Positions 27,120-40,300 of a DNA stretch of 64,000 bases are shown here, one piece after another (the stretch's first letter is position 1; each line of letters opens with the position of its first letter). The DNA lies in contig NOWV01000035.1 of the NCBI GenBank assembly GCA_003344405.1, positions 434,001 through 498,000 on the forward strand, read 5' to 3'. The notes beneath the pieces were generated by a model. It made no database searches, had not been told where the DNA came from, and was given only the letters and a program-made list of their open reading frames with translations. The stretch comes from Trichoplax sp. H2. Taxonomy: Eukaryota; Placozoa; Uniplacotomia; Trichoplacea. Position numbers and translations under genes: made by a program.

Positions 27120-28600
27120 TAGAGGGTTAGCATGAAAAGTTACCAAGTAGTAATGCAAGATGAGTACAATAGAGTAGTTAATAATTGGTACTATTGCTAA
27201 AGCTAGCTTGTAAGGATGATGATAATTTTAATTTGCTAGATTGTTGTAATACATACATACATAAATAATTTTTTAATTCAATGGTGTTCGAGTTCATCTC
27301 TGTATACATATACGTCTGTTTATTATAGCGGTTAGCTCAATTTTAGGATTTTTCATCGATAATTTGCGCCGCTGTGTATATAGAAATACTGTTAAAAAGA
27401 TATCATAATGATTATGGCTTGCAATAGGATCTTTTTTCTCGTAATATAGTTTAAGGCAGATATATAAAGTATTTTTATTAACGATGCAATCGTGTTAGTC
27501 TAGTAAACTTAATACTGTACTACTGTAAAATTTGATTGAAAGCTTGAATAAATAATTTTTTGGTTTAGGGATTGTTTCATTCTTCGTTTTATTGCTGAGT
27601 GCAAAAAAGGATTTACGTTCTTTTTGTGAAAGATTCTGGTATTAAAACAATCATTCGTTGCATATTAATGAAGCCACAGTAACATCCTAAAGCAAGAAAT
27701 TGTATGGGTCATCAAGTTTAAGATCTTTGAAAGTTCAAATCCTGATTTCATCTCCAGCATACCTAAATTAGAACGTTGCTTATACTATTACTTTACATCC
27801 AATCACATGTTTATACTGAATTGCACGACAACTTTCTGACAATTTGGACTTGACATAAGGAAGGATCTTCAGGATCATTTAAAAATTTTCTGTATCATTT
27901 GATAGTTGTTAAGTGAATTATTTACAGTCATACTTGATTGCATTCTATTATATCTCGAAGAACTAAAACTAAGGGTGATAACTGATGTAGTTGAAAATAT
28001 CCCTACACAATTTCGTAAATCGATTTATAAACGGGTTAGTATTTTAGGCGGTGGTATAACTAGTCTCATTCAGTCTAATAAGGATAACGCACAGCCTCTG
28101 TTTTAGGTTATAATAGGCATAATAGGATAATGGAGTAATTTGGTTATTTATAGGTTAGTAAATAATCTTTCAATTTCAAGAAAAATTAACAATCACAGAA
28201 AGAAAATTTTCAATCAGTTTTAATTCGATTATCCTTTCCACTATATGTGTATTATTACAGCGTTCAATCATACGCTTATTTACAGTAGTACTTGGTTTCC
28301 CTTGATGATATACAAAAAACTTTTAACAGGATATGTTTCGCAAAATTCCCTGCAAGCTATACAGTGTATGTATTATTTATTTACAGTACAGGACCAGTAT
28401 TCAATTATTCATTACGACAGCTTTAGATAGAGCACAAATCGTAGCTTGTAAGTAAGCCTTTTCCACTATGATATTCAAAGATGGCTTGAGATCGTTTGGA
28501 GATAGGTATAGCTTATTTTACTTTTGATTACATTGTCTTAGAATTTTAAAAAACTTTAAAAATTTCGATGGATTCCTGAAGATGAAGATAGGAAGCCAGA
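27120..28600. other. Intergenic region after SNX19-like, with one exon-like stretch
   Basis: Mostly stop-rich AT sequence. At 27920-28106 there is a plus-strand stretch that reads like protein (LEELKLRVITDVVENIP, then GGGITSLIQSNKD). It sits between an ATTTACAG acceptor and either a GTTAGT donor at 28036 or a stop at 28104-28106. I cannot assign it to a family or connect it to other exons. It may be a gene fragment or chance. Confidence 0.3.
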
Positions 28601-29650
28601 AAAATGATATCATTGAATCTCATGTTGACTTTATTGATTGCAGAATAACCGACGGTACTACTACGATAGGATAGATCGTATATACTAGCTCAAATATCGG
28701 TAAACTATAATAAAAGGCGGAAAAAGGAAATTATACAGTCTAGTCTGCTGCTGACTTGAATGATTATAGAATAATCTACTATAATAACACAGTAGATCGT
28801 ATTTACTAGACCAAATAGCGGTAATGCATGACCAAAAAGAGAAAAATGATACATCCAAATTTTGTGCAGACTTGATTTGATCGTAGAACAATCTTATACT
28901 TCGAGTATAATAGGTCAGATCATGTTTACTTGACCAAATAGCGGTAATAAAAGGTTCCCCAAATGGAAAATAATCTAGTTAAGGCGGCTGCTGAGTTGAT
29001 GGATCGCAGAATAATTTAATTGATAATTTATCGTAGTATTAGGTCGCGCTTAACGAAAGCGATATACTGTAATTAAATCTGGTGCTGACTTGATCATAGT
29101 AGAATAATCTACTATTACGAGTCTGAAAAGTTAGATCATGCTTACTAAGCCAAATATCAGCGATACAAGACCCTAAAAGAGAAAAAATGATCATAAAGTC
29201 TTGTGCTGACTTGATTCTATCGTCGATGTTAGATATTGTGGTATGATTCTGCTGTGCATTCTAATTTATCCGAATAGTCTACTACTAGCGAATAGGATAG
29301 ATCGTGGTTACTAGGCCAAATAGTGGTAAGATATGTCCCCCAAATGAAGAAAATGCATAGTTAAGTCTAACTATGATCGATTAGATCATGCTAACTAAGG
29401 AAGAAAATGATATAGTTAAGTCTTGGGATGACTTGATTGATTGATTGTCGTATTCGCGCAATTTACTGCTATGATCGACTAGATTGTGCTTGCTAGGCCG
29501 AAGAGTAGTGATAGAAGGTGCCGTAAAATGGAAGAAAATGATATATCAGTAATTAAGTCTTGTGATGACCTGATTGGCCGTTGAATAATCTACTACCATG
29601 ATAGATGAGGTCGTGCTTACTTGGCCAAATACCAGTAATATAATAAGCTA
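28600..29650. repeat. Satellite array, about 120-bp degenerate monomers
   Basis: About eight diverged tandem copies of a monomer with the anchor GCTTACTAGGCCAAATAGCG, followed by GTAATA, AAAAGAGAAAAATGATA, AAGTCTTGTGCTGACTTGAT and a GAATAATCTACTA core. Anchors lie near 28686, 28809, 28932, 29047 (degenerate), 29150, 29313, 29497 and 29621. Spacing is about 103-184 bp, most often about 123. The last monomer overlaps the 3' coding end of ANKRD46. Confidence 0.85.
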
Positions 29651-30194
29651 GATATAAAGAGAGAACAACAAGAAAGAGGAATATTGCTATTAACTTTGCT
29701 AAGCCAAAATGATGATAAACCGATTTAATGGTTGTAGAGATTGAAGTTAACACGCTAACTCGAGGTTGGTTTGTCCTATTACGTAATTTAATCCATGATT
29801 GACCTTGTAATGCAGTAGCGATTTGTTCGTTTTGATATCCAGACAAGAAGTCGATGAGCTCCGATCGGCCACCAAGACGGCGTACATAATCCACAGCTCG
29901 ATCACCACGAAGATTGCGATGTTGAATATCAGCACCATGATTGCTTAAAAATTGTGCACTTTGTAGCTTGAGGGAGAAAAAGAGTGGAGAGTTACCTTGG
30001 TGATCTAAAGCCATGGGGTCTGCGCCATTCTCCAATAAACATTGGATTAGATCGAGGCGACCACGGCTAACTGCAATATGTAAAGCAGTACGGCCATATT
30101 CGTCTTTTTCATTGATCTCTTGAGGATGGTTGGCAATTAATGAAGTAATCGTCTGGACTTGGATGCCTTCGTCTCGGATTAATTCTGTTAACAT
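29553..30194 (-). CDS. ANKRD46: ANKRD46-like tail-anchored ankyrin protein
   Basis: Single-exon gene of 213 codons. Ankyrin repeats span about residues 30-120: EYGRTALHIAVSRGRLDLIQ with LLENGADPMALDHQGNSPLF, then a weaker pair ending LRGDRAVDYVRRLGG. A linker and one C-terminal membrane helix (about residues 164-187, LAKLIAIFLFLVVLSLYLAYY) follow. Domain order, length (human 228), the GADxxAxDxQGN motif and the (A)YY(I/V)(T/S)G end of the helix match ANKRD46, a small membrane-anchored ankyrin protein of poorly known function. The roughly 27 residues after the helix (IWPSKHDL...) are read from the last monomer of the adjoining satellite and differ from the vertebrate tail. The gene is divergent from CENPE. 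Confidence 0.85.
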   Translation of the reverse strand: MLTELIRDEGIQVQTITSLIANHPQEINEKDEYGRTALHIAVSRGRLDLIQCLLENGADPMALDHQGNSPLFFSLKLQSAQFLSNHGADIQHRNLRGDRAVDYVRRLGGRSELIDFLSGYQNEQIATALQGQSWIKLRNRTNQPRVSVLTSISTTIKSVYHHFGLAKLIAIFLFLVVLSLYLAYYITGIWPSKHDLIYHGSRLFNGQSGHHKT

Positions 30195-30703
30195 ATTGGA
30201 AATGTGGAAGGATAACTATTAGCATCTCCAGGGCTGGAACTGGAATTCTACCCCTGGGCTAGTTGCCACCCAGTGGCTTTACCGTAGGTCGAGAGTTAAC
30301 CCCGGTAAGTAGGCCACGTACCGCTGGTTACAACTATAGAACAGTATGGGTGTTTACGGATGTATTGGGCACTAGATACTACTTTTGAGTCATAACAAGA
30401 GTGTCAGCGTATGGCAATTAACACCGGTCATTCTTCATACATTGTTTTTTCCTTAGCCTATAATGGCTATACTGAGTAGTGTATTGATTATCCATTGGAG
30501 GTAATCTTATAGCATATGCACCATGTTACAAGCGCATAGTCTTTGGATGCTAACTATGTAACGAAACATGACTCGGTGCACATTTGAAGTGTTTGCTACA
30601 CTATACTCGTCAACATCTTCCAAATGTCGCTTATTTACGGACTATCAATGAATGGGGAAAACTAATATTAATCAAGCTTATCGATATTATGTAGCGATGG
30701 CAC

Positions 30704-30821
30704 AACACCGCCATTGTACCATACACTTCTATGGCTATGATGTAGCTATCTTTTATAATTAAGCCAGAAGGAGTTTTGGAATACTATCGAGAAGTGCAAT
30801 GACAGCAATAATGGCGGTGTT
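30704..30821. repeat. Inverted repeat AACACCGCCATT / AATGGCGGTGTT
   Basis: Perfect 12-bp arms separated by about 94 bp in the ANKRD46-CENPE spacer. There is partial similarity outside the arms. It could be the remains of a small inverted-repeat element. Confidence 0.6.
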
Positions 30822-30904
30822 ATACTATTGCGCAGATTGGTGACATTAATTTTAGATATATTTCAGTTGTGTATATGAATCTTGAGCAAAATTGATATCA
30901 CATA

Positions 30905-30985
30905 CTGGACGTATAGTACTGTGTACTGTAGTTCATGATGATAAGTACAGTAGTGGATGTACTGTACTGCACAGTATAAAGTACT
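30905..30985. repeat. TACAGTAC/GTACTGTAC palindrome cluster (divergent spacer 2)
   Basis: About 80 bp with repeated TAGTACTGTGTACTGTA, AGTACAGTAG, TGTACTGTACTG and AAGTACTGTAAC words, the same vocabulary as at 4.2-4.5 kb and 51.1-51.6 kb. Confidence 0.8.
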
Positions 30986-31304
30986 GTAACTGCCATACGC
31001 TGACGCTAGCTCCAGTAACCAATCAGATCGCGCCTTGACAAGATTTAAATTCAAACTTGATTAATTTACTGTACGAGTGATTGCGATCCAGTCATTAAAA
31101 ACTTGAAATTGCTCAAGGTAAGGTAGAATATTATTTCTTGATGATCTTTATAGCCATCGTATTCTTGTCATATTGGCTTAGTACAGTAAGCTAACGAGCC
31201 TGACACGGATTACATTGATTGTAGGTAGAAAGTATTTCTTGTCATCGTAACGTTAAAACATTTCAATCATTTCCAACTGGCTCAACTTGACTAGAAAACA
31301 AAAC

Positions 31305-34300
31305 ATGGATACCATTCATGTGGCTGTAAGAGCTCGGCCACTCATTAAAAGGTAAAGCCATCTTTTTTACTTATTCTATGAACATCAGCAAATTCTTATT
31401 GCTATTTTTATCCTGAATACAAATATGCATAACTCACAGTAGGAAAGAATTCAATTATCAGACAGATTCTACTGGCGATGAGCATGTACTGCAGATGAAG
31501 TAAAATGATAAATGAAATTATTTTTTATTTTTTTTTGCCATAAACAAAATAGGGAGAAAGAAGCTTGCGGTAAAATTTACTGGCATTCCAATGAAAACAC
31601 CATTTATCAAACTGGGACGAATAATCGTCCGATACCGTCTGCAACGTTCTATTTTGGTAAAGGGACAATTCTCAACATGTCTTACTCATTTCTAATTGTA
31701 TATATTATTAGCAAATACTAGAATATTGCAACATATAGTAAATAGATAGTTGATCGTCAAGAAATATCAATCGAAAAAAGTATACAGTAGTTAGTTCAAT
31801 TTTCGTAATAAAACTTGCGCTAAGCTACGTCTTTTTCGCTACACAAATAGCAAGGGCTTTATTTACTTCAAAAGGATAGCTCTGATGAAATAGTTGTACT
31901 TATTAATCATTGAAAAGTCATACAGTTAGTAACAGTAGCTTTCAGGATCGCTATTCGTAGCGATTGCCAATGCCGTCCGTCTCCAAAATAATGGTTACAG
32001 ATCAATAGAGATGAACTAAAACTATAGCAGTAGTTTGTTTGATAATAATAGTTAAGCGTAGGCTTCGCCCATTGCCAATGCCATCTATTTAAAGTTAATA
32101 ACTACAAAGTGACATCTATAACTAAGTAAATCCAATAGAGTATTAGTACTGTATACTATACAATCGATGGCAATAATTCATGCTACCCATTTAAAGTAAA
32201 TAATAACTACATGGAAATTGATCCAATTACATCTGCCACCCATATTGATTCATCCTTTTCTTACCGTAGATCATGTCTTTGCTAACGAAAATGACAACAG
32301 TGATGTTTATCAAAAAGTCGCTAGTCCAATTGTTACAGCAGCCATGGAAGGATTCAATGGTATGTCTAACATAGTGAAAATGCAATTAAATTATCTACTA
32401 TTGGACACTTACTAGCGTACGAAGACAAAAAGTTCTAATTATTCGATTTCTATAAAACATGTATTCGCTATACCCATTCTCAATAGAGTTGACCCTAGCG
32501 ATTAATCTATAATATCGTACATCTATTTCTACATCAAGGTACCATCTTCGCTTATGGCCAGACGTCATCTGGTAAAACCCATACGATGATGGGCAACCAT
32601 AATGATCCCGGTGTTATTCCATTAGCTGTTAACGAAATATTTCGTTACATCAATCAGGTAGTTTGTGTTCAGATGTAAATATTGTAATACTTCCGACTCT
32701 AATTTGGATAGTGATTCAATTGCTGAAAATCGTTTTCGTATGTCTTCAGTATAAATGTACATAATGCTTATCTTCTATTATTTTAGAAACCAAATCGGGA
32801 ATTTCTACTAAGAGTTTCCTACATGGAAATTTATAACGAGGTATGATATGTCAATGTGACTTCAGTAGCTAACCATAGCAATTATTATCAACGACTTAAT
32901 GTATGGAATAAAAAAATAAATCGAAATTAGGTTATTACTGATTTACTAAATCCGTCCAATACTAACCTGAAAATTCATGAGAATCAAAAGGTTTGCCCTG
33001 GAACTATTATACAATTTTTTACGCCAGTCTACAAAAACATGTTATTCTTTGTTTTCATCTTAATTACTATTGGATTTCGTAAGTAGCTCTTTTAAATCAT
33101 ACTTTAACTATTTTATAATTCAGAAAGAGGTCTATGTTGGAAGCTTAACGGAGAATATCGTCAATTCACCGAGTCAAATTCTAACTATTATGACTCAAGG
33201 AGAAAGTTAGTTGTAATTCTATGAAGTAGATAATAATATAACATATATAAAAGCTATTGGTAATCATTATATGGATAATTTTTAATGCCCATAAATGAAC
33301 CTTGACTAATTTTTTTATTTCGATGCATTTCATTATAGCTCATCGTCATACCGGTGGAACAAATATGAATGAAAGAAGTAGTCGATCACATACTATATTT
33401 AGAATGGTTAGCGTTATGATAGTAACTTTTTCTCATAGGTATAGCTGAATTATTCATATTATTATTGGGACATATATTCTGTAGATTATCGAAAGTCGCG
33501 AACAAAACCAAGATCAGAATGAAGCTGATCAAGACACTGCTGTTAAAGTTTCAGCACTGGTTAGTTATTGTCATTAGGAAGTTATGCCTTTTCCCAATTT
33601 TATAGCTAAGAATGGAATAATAATATCAGAAAAATTTGATCCGTTTTACTTATGTGATTATTTGTACTGTACTACATACGCATATACATGTATTAGTAAT
33701 TTATTTTGATTTTATTAAAGTCATACATACAAGTATAGCTATTGATAACTTGATTCTAAAACAAAATATAACAGAATATATTGATGATACTTAAGTGAAT
33801 CATACTAACTATTATTATCTATTTTTCAGAATCTGGTAGACTTAGCTGGATCAGAGCGCGTATCTCAAACTGGTTCAGAGGGTAACTTAATTATAAATAA
33901 AAAATATATGTAATTGTAGCGTAGATAATTTTTTTGACGATTGTACTTGTTTAATGCCTCATGAAAAAAAGTTACTTTCTACTTTATTGATTGCCTAAAA
34001 AATTTAATTTTTATGCGATAGGAATAAGATTAAAAGAAGGTGGCTTTATTAATAAGAGCTTATTAACATTGGGAAGTGTTATCGCAAAACTTAGTGAAGG
34101 CGAAGGGTAATTATGACATGCCTACTTAGAAATCTAACTAAATTTAATTATAAAAATTCTTCCTTTTTAAAATATTTCTCTATCCATTTTTTTCTATTTT
34201 GTATTAGAAATTTTATCCCATTCAGAGATTCTAAATTGACGAGAATACTTCAATCATCTCTTGGCGGCAATGCTTTAACTGCAATAATATGTACGGTAAC

Positions 34301-37300
34301 GCCAGTATCATTAGATGAAACGTCGAGTACCTTGAAATTTGCTAGTCGAGCTAAGAAAATCAAGAATAAACCAGAAGTAAATGAAGTTGTCGATGATGAA
34401 ACACTTATGCGAAGATATCGTAAAGAGATTAAACGACTTCAACGTCAATTAGCAAGAGTAAGTTGCAACCTCTGCAGCATGGAATATACCGTTACTGCCC
34501 CAATATTGCGTTTGATAATCATAATTTCTAGCTATATTAGCATAGATAGTAATCGCCACTACTTTATATCATTGATGTTTATAGAAAACAGATACTTTTG
34601 ATGATATAGAAGAATTAAAAATGGAGAATGCATTGATGAAGGAAAAGATGCAAAATTTATCAAAACTGATTTACTCTTCTTCGTCTTCCTCTTCGCCCAA
34701 TCAAAGGAAGATTAAGGTAACCTGTTTTAAATATAACATAAACTAAGAAGATAAGCAGGAGATTGATATGTTAATGAAATTTTAATTTAATTGGCAATGC
34801 GCTTATATTTATTTCTCATTTCGGCATTACCGCCATTAAACCATAACTAACTAAGACCTCCTGATTGTAACTTTTAGAGATCTTCACGTCGAGAAACTTG
34901 GTGTCCTGGACACCTTAAAGTGCCATTGCTAAGCAATATTCTTGAATTAAGCAGTGATCAAGTATATCAAGATGATGGAAATTCAATGTCAGATGAGGAA
35001 GCTGTAGGATCTTGTAACAAAGCAACAAAGAGAGCACGTTTTTCTACTGAGCTAACAGAGACAAGCTCGGAATTACGAGCTGGGAGCGAATTAATTGAAC
35101 TCGAGATGAGCGAAGGAGATCTTAGCCAGACAAATGGCAATATTTATGTAAGAGGATTAGAGAAAATTTTTTTAATATATTACGCTACGATGATGAAATA
35201 AATTCGCATAAGCAAATGAATTAATCCATAGCAATATGATATTTATATCAATAGGTAAATACACGCCGTCGCTCGAAAATAGAAAACAATGATGTACGTT
35301 AATTGATGCTTATATTATGAAGCTTAGACGGTTGTATAAAAGTAGTGTTAATCGACAGATAATCATAAATTTTTTACAGATCAATAGTTTGCAACGAGAA
35401 AATGAACAGCTTCATCAGATTATTGAACAGATGCAACTTAAAAATGATTTGCTTAATCGCAATGAAGAGGTATGATGATGGGCACTTATGCCATATTAGA
35501 AACCTGTAAAAGGATAAATAGATTATTAATTTGTGGATGTTTATTAATTTTGTAGGCAAATGATTTACTGATGGAAAACGAAGAACTTTGTCGTGTCATT
35601 GAACAGATACAAAATAAAAATGATTCCCCAGAACAAAGTATTTATCAAGACCTATTGCACATTAGAAATGAAAGTGATCAATTAAATTGTCGAGCTGAAG
35701 ATCGAAATATTCAATGTCAGTTGAAATTGGATTCATTAGAGACGAGAGGACTTGAAATTCAACAAGTTATTGATAATTTTAAGGCTGACTTACTGCGGCT
35801 AAAAGAATCAGAATTAGATGATATAGACGATTTCGCTGATGAAAATCAATATTATACGCTGATTGGTGTCGAGGCTGCAATGCAATCATTAAGCGATCAA
35901 CTCTACGAATATTCTCAATTAGCGGAAATATTGAAATTAGAACTGAATGCGAAAGAGTGCATTATTTCTAATTTACGTGAGTTTAAACGTGATGCTACGG
36001 TTCTTTTACGTGATCAAGAAGAAAAGTTGAACAAAACGCAAGAAAGTCATCAAGAATTTCAACAGCATCAGTCAGCTAGAGATGACTTAGAACAATGCTT
36101 GAGTAAATTACAAAAACAACTGCAACAATCAGAAGATGCCAAGTATGCTTTGGAACGTGAACATTCTGATTATATAACTACCTTGATGACGGAGAAAGAT
36201 AGCTTAAAAGAAGAATATTCGACATTACACAAGCAATATACCGAAGATAAGTCTCAATTTGAATCAAAATTGACAGAAATTTCAAGTGACAAAGAACATC
36301 TGGAAAGAGAGATTCGAGATCTTTCTGATACATTAGATCAGAAAGAATGTGAATACTTGGTCAATATTGCTATTTATGAGAAACAGTTAACAGAAATAAT
36401 GACGGACAAGATGCAATTAGAAGAGAAATTAAGTAATATTGAAAAAGAGGCATTACAAGAACATTTCAAAGAACAATTGCATCAGGCAAATGAAGCAGTA
36501 GATGCCTTAACTAAAGAATTAAGTGAAATAAAGCAAAAACTAGATGATGAGAAGAATACTTGTCAAGAAATTCAAAGCAAATATGATGATTTGCTGAAGA
36601 GTTATGATGACGACAAGAATAATAAGGGAACTGATGAGGTAGATCAGTTAAAGGCCACTATCGAATCATTAACACAAAATCTTGATAAACTGCACAATCA
36701 TAATAAAGTTACTCTAATGGAAAAAGAACAATTAATTCATGATATTGAGTCATTAAAACAAGACTTGTTACAATTAAAAGAAGAAAATATTCAAACGGAA
36801 GAAAAGCTAAAAGCTATGGAAGTTCACGATAAGGATATTAATTTGCAAGATAACGATAATTCTTATCAAGAGTTAAGTGCTGCTATGGAATTGTTAAAGC
36901 AAGAAGTGAGTGCGGCTCAAGATAAGATCTCAAACTTGGAATTCCAAACAACGACTCTAGAGGAAGAAAAGAGTCATTTACTCAATCAATTTGATGTTGA
37001 AAAAAATAATCTAAAGATGGATAATACAGCATTAAAGCAACAATTATTTAAGCTTAAAGAAAGTAACAAGATGCTCCATCATCAATTGGATGTTATGGAA
37101 GAAGAGAACAACTACCATGAAGAATCTACATCAACTGTGATTGCGACATTGCAGGATGATATTCGAAAGCTGACAGAGCAAAATGCTATTGTGACAGAAC
37201 GTAAGAAGGTGTTAGAAGTTGAGCTAAAACAAACAGATGATAACAATACCGAATTACAAGAACAGTGCGAGTTACTCTATCAGGAGATAGTTAGCCAAGA

Positions 37301-40300
37301 AGAATTGAACAACAACTTACGAAATGAAATAACCGCATTGCAATCGGTAAAGGTTTCCTTAGCAAATGAAATTACGACATTAAAAGAGTCAATTCAATTA
37401 ATCGAAAAACAAACTGAACAGAGTAAATCAGATTCAGAGCATGATTTAATGGAAAAGAACAGATTTACGGAAGAAAAGTTAATAGAAATGGAGAAACAAT
37501 GCAAAGAACTACGAAATGAACTTGATATCATGAAGAATAAGCAAGAAGAGTTGATTACAGAGTCTGAAAAATATGAAAAAGAAGAAGGAGAAATTGTGTA
37601 TGATAGTATAACAAATTTAGAAGGTTCTGTTCAAACTAGCTATGTCGATGTTGCTTTGCATGAAGCGGAAGATAAACTACAAGATAATTTGAAGCGATTA
37701 GTCGACGAATATGCTAATGCTAAGGATGAGATTATAAATCTACAGAATGTGATTGACTCGAACAAGAAAGAAATGGGCGTTTTAGAAGAAGAAAACAAAA
37801 ATTTAAAAATGCGACTTGAAAATCATGCTGATAGTGAGAAAGATTCAACCTTAATAAAGGATAACATGGAAGAAAATATGAAACAAGTAGCTACCTTGCA
37901 GGAGGAAAATGAGACGCTGAAGTTACAATTGGTAACTTTCGCTAATGTTAATGAAGAAGTTGCAAAGTTAAAGAATGCAATTATAGAAAATGAAAAGCAG
38001 ATCGAGGCATTAGTAGCAGAAAATAGGAATTTATCAAATAATATTATTGAGTACCAGAATGAGATAAACTCATTGCAGGAAGAAGATGGTAGAGTTAAGG
38101 CGGAAAATACAAATCTCAAGAACAGCATCTCAGAAAATGGTAAGAGCTTGGATGTATTACAACAGGAAATCGCTGGTTTAAGGGATATCATTACTCAAAA
38201 CGAGAAGCAAATTAAATTATTACAAGAAGAGAATGCTAGTAATATAACTGAGATTACTGACTTAAAGGCGGTTATTGAAGAAAATCAAAAATTGATGAAA
38301 AATTATAATGATACTGAGGAGGAAAATCTATCCCTAAAACGTACAATTGAACAACATCAAGAGCAGTTACATGCTTTACTAGCAGAAAAAGCTAACAGTA
38401 TTGAAGACAATGCTAACTTGCAGAAAATTATTGAAGAACATCAAAAACAAATTGAATCAATGAAGGAAGAGAAAGCTACTGATGAAGATGAAACTGCCAG
38501 CTTAAGGCGCCTTTTAGAAAACAATCAGCAAAAACTTGAACTATTGCTAGAGGAAAAGGCGATAAATCAGGAAGAAAATGTCAATCTTAAGAAAAATATT
38601 GAGCAACATCAAATAGATATTAAATTATTACAAGATAAGAACATCGAATTAACTCAACAGGTAGATACTTTAACTCAGGCTACGCATGAAAGTAATACAT
38701 TGACGCAAACTATAAAAGAAAATGAGAAGGCTATTAATTTGTTAGAGGAAGAAAATGACAAACTATGTCAAGAATTAGCGAATTTTAATAAAACTGAAGA
38801 GGAAAATCAACAACTTAGAAATCTAGTTGACAAAAATGAAGAAATGTTACGATCATTGGAAAAAGAAAACAATCGATTACAAAGCGTTCTTGATGAAGTT
38901 AGCCAACAGTTAATGAATGCATTCAACGAAGTCAGCGGTATTAAACATAAATATCAAGACTTGCAAATTGTATTGGAAGAGGATGCGGTTAAATTGGCCT
39001 CATTAACCAGTGAAAATAATAAAATGAAAGGAGAAAGTAATGAAATGAAAGAAGAAAATAATAAACAAGTGTTATTAATCGAACAGCTGCGAGATGAAAA
39101 TTTCGAAATGGTAGAGAGATTAAATGAGATTATTATGGAGCAGAAGTCTGGGGATGAAATTGAACAAAAATACATTAAGCAGTTAGATGAAATCAATTTA
39201 GCGAAGGTTAGCGATTATTATTAATGTGGAAATTTCGTAAATTTTACACATTTATTTACTTCTCGGCGGTATTATTCATAATAATTATGACAATAATATT
39301 ATATTGAGCAATCAATGTTCTTCTCTCATGCTAATTTTCTAACGATATCGCCGTCTACATATGATGATGCACAAAGTAGGAATAACGATGTCACTGTCAC
39401 TATTATTTGTTACTAATTACATATCGTTCTATAATTCAAGAATGCTGCAAATATTACCATAAAAGAACTCGAAGATTCTTTATTAAAGTATGAATAAGTG
39501 CTTTTTTATAAACATATCTGCAAGTATATTAATAGAATATCACTTAATTTTTAGGATAACTGAAGAGAAAACTGAATATAAAGAGAAGTATTCAGTTGCT
39601 CTTTCAAAGGTATAACATAATGTATCTAACAATTTCAACTTTACTTGGTGATGATATGTAGTGTAATTAGCACTCATCGGATGCATTCGCTTATTTCTAG
39701 ATTGAACAAATTCAAAATGAATTAATTCAAACTCAAGGATTCCTAGATGAAAAGAAGCAACAATATCAAGCTTCGGCAGACGTTATAGAGGAATTGAATG
39801 TATGTAATTCATACAGGATGGTAAACTGATTGTATTCTGATCTTAATAAGTAATTTATATATTTAAAAAGTATAAGCTAAAGACTGCCCAAGGCGATTAT
39901 AAGCAAATTAAAGAGGAATTAGATTTGGTAAGCCTTTGGATTTATTTTATATAGTTTCATACGGTTTTAATGATGTAGCTATTGATATTTAATGTTACTA
40001 CTGGTAAACTTGATCGCAGGTTAAGTTTGAGTGGAATGAGAAAGCTACAGATTGTGAATATCGTGTTGAAGAAAAAGAAGGCAAGATTCATGACCTGAAG
40101 GCTGAAATTGATATAATGCGCCAAAATGTACATCATCATGAAGAAACGAAAGAAAACGTTCTCCATTTACAAAACCAACTCGCAGAGGCAGAACAGAAGG
40201 TTAGAATACAAATCTAAACTATATACATACCCGTATACGGTAAAAATATTATATTTTAGATAAGTATACAGTATAATATATTGTACGATTTTAATGTACA

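Larger units (their letters stand above)
30195..31304. promoter_or_regulatory. Divergent intergenic region, ANKRD46 / CENPE
   Basis: About 1.1 kb carrying two opposed promoters. The stretch at 30225-30345 is richer in G+C than its surroundings. A 12-base perfect inverted repeat lies at 30704-30715 and 30810-30821. A TACAGTAC-type cluster lies at 30905-30985. No coding exon was seen. Confidence 0.55.

Noticed and set aside
27660-27760. tRNA-like TTCAAATCC loop
   Set aside because: No acceptor stem, D arm or anticodon arm can be paired around it.
37823-38191. 122-codon minus-strand frame rich in Ser, Phe and Cys
   Set aside because: It is the complement of the Glu/Lys-rich CENP-E coiled coil, which produces such frames automatically.
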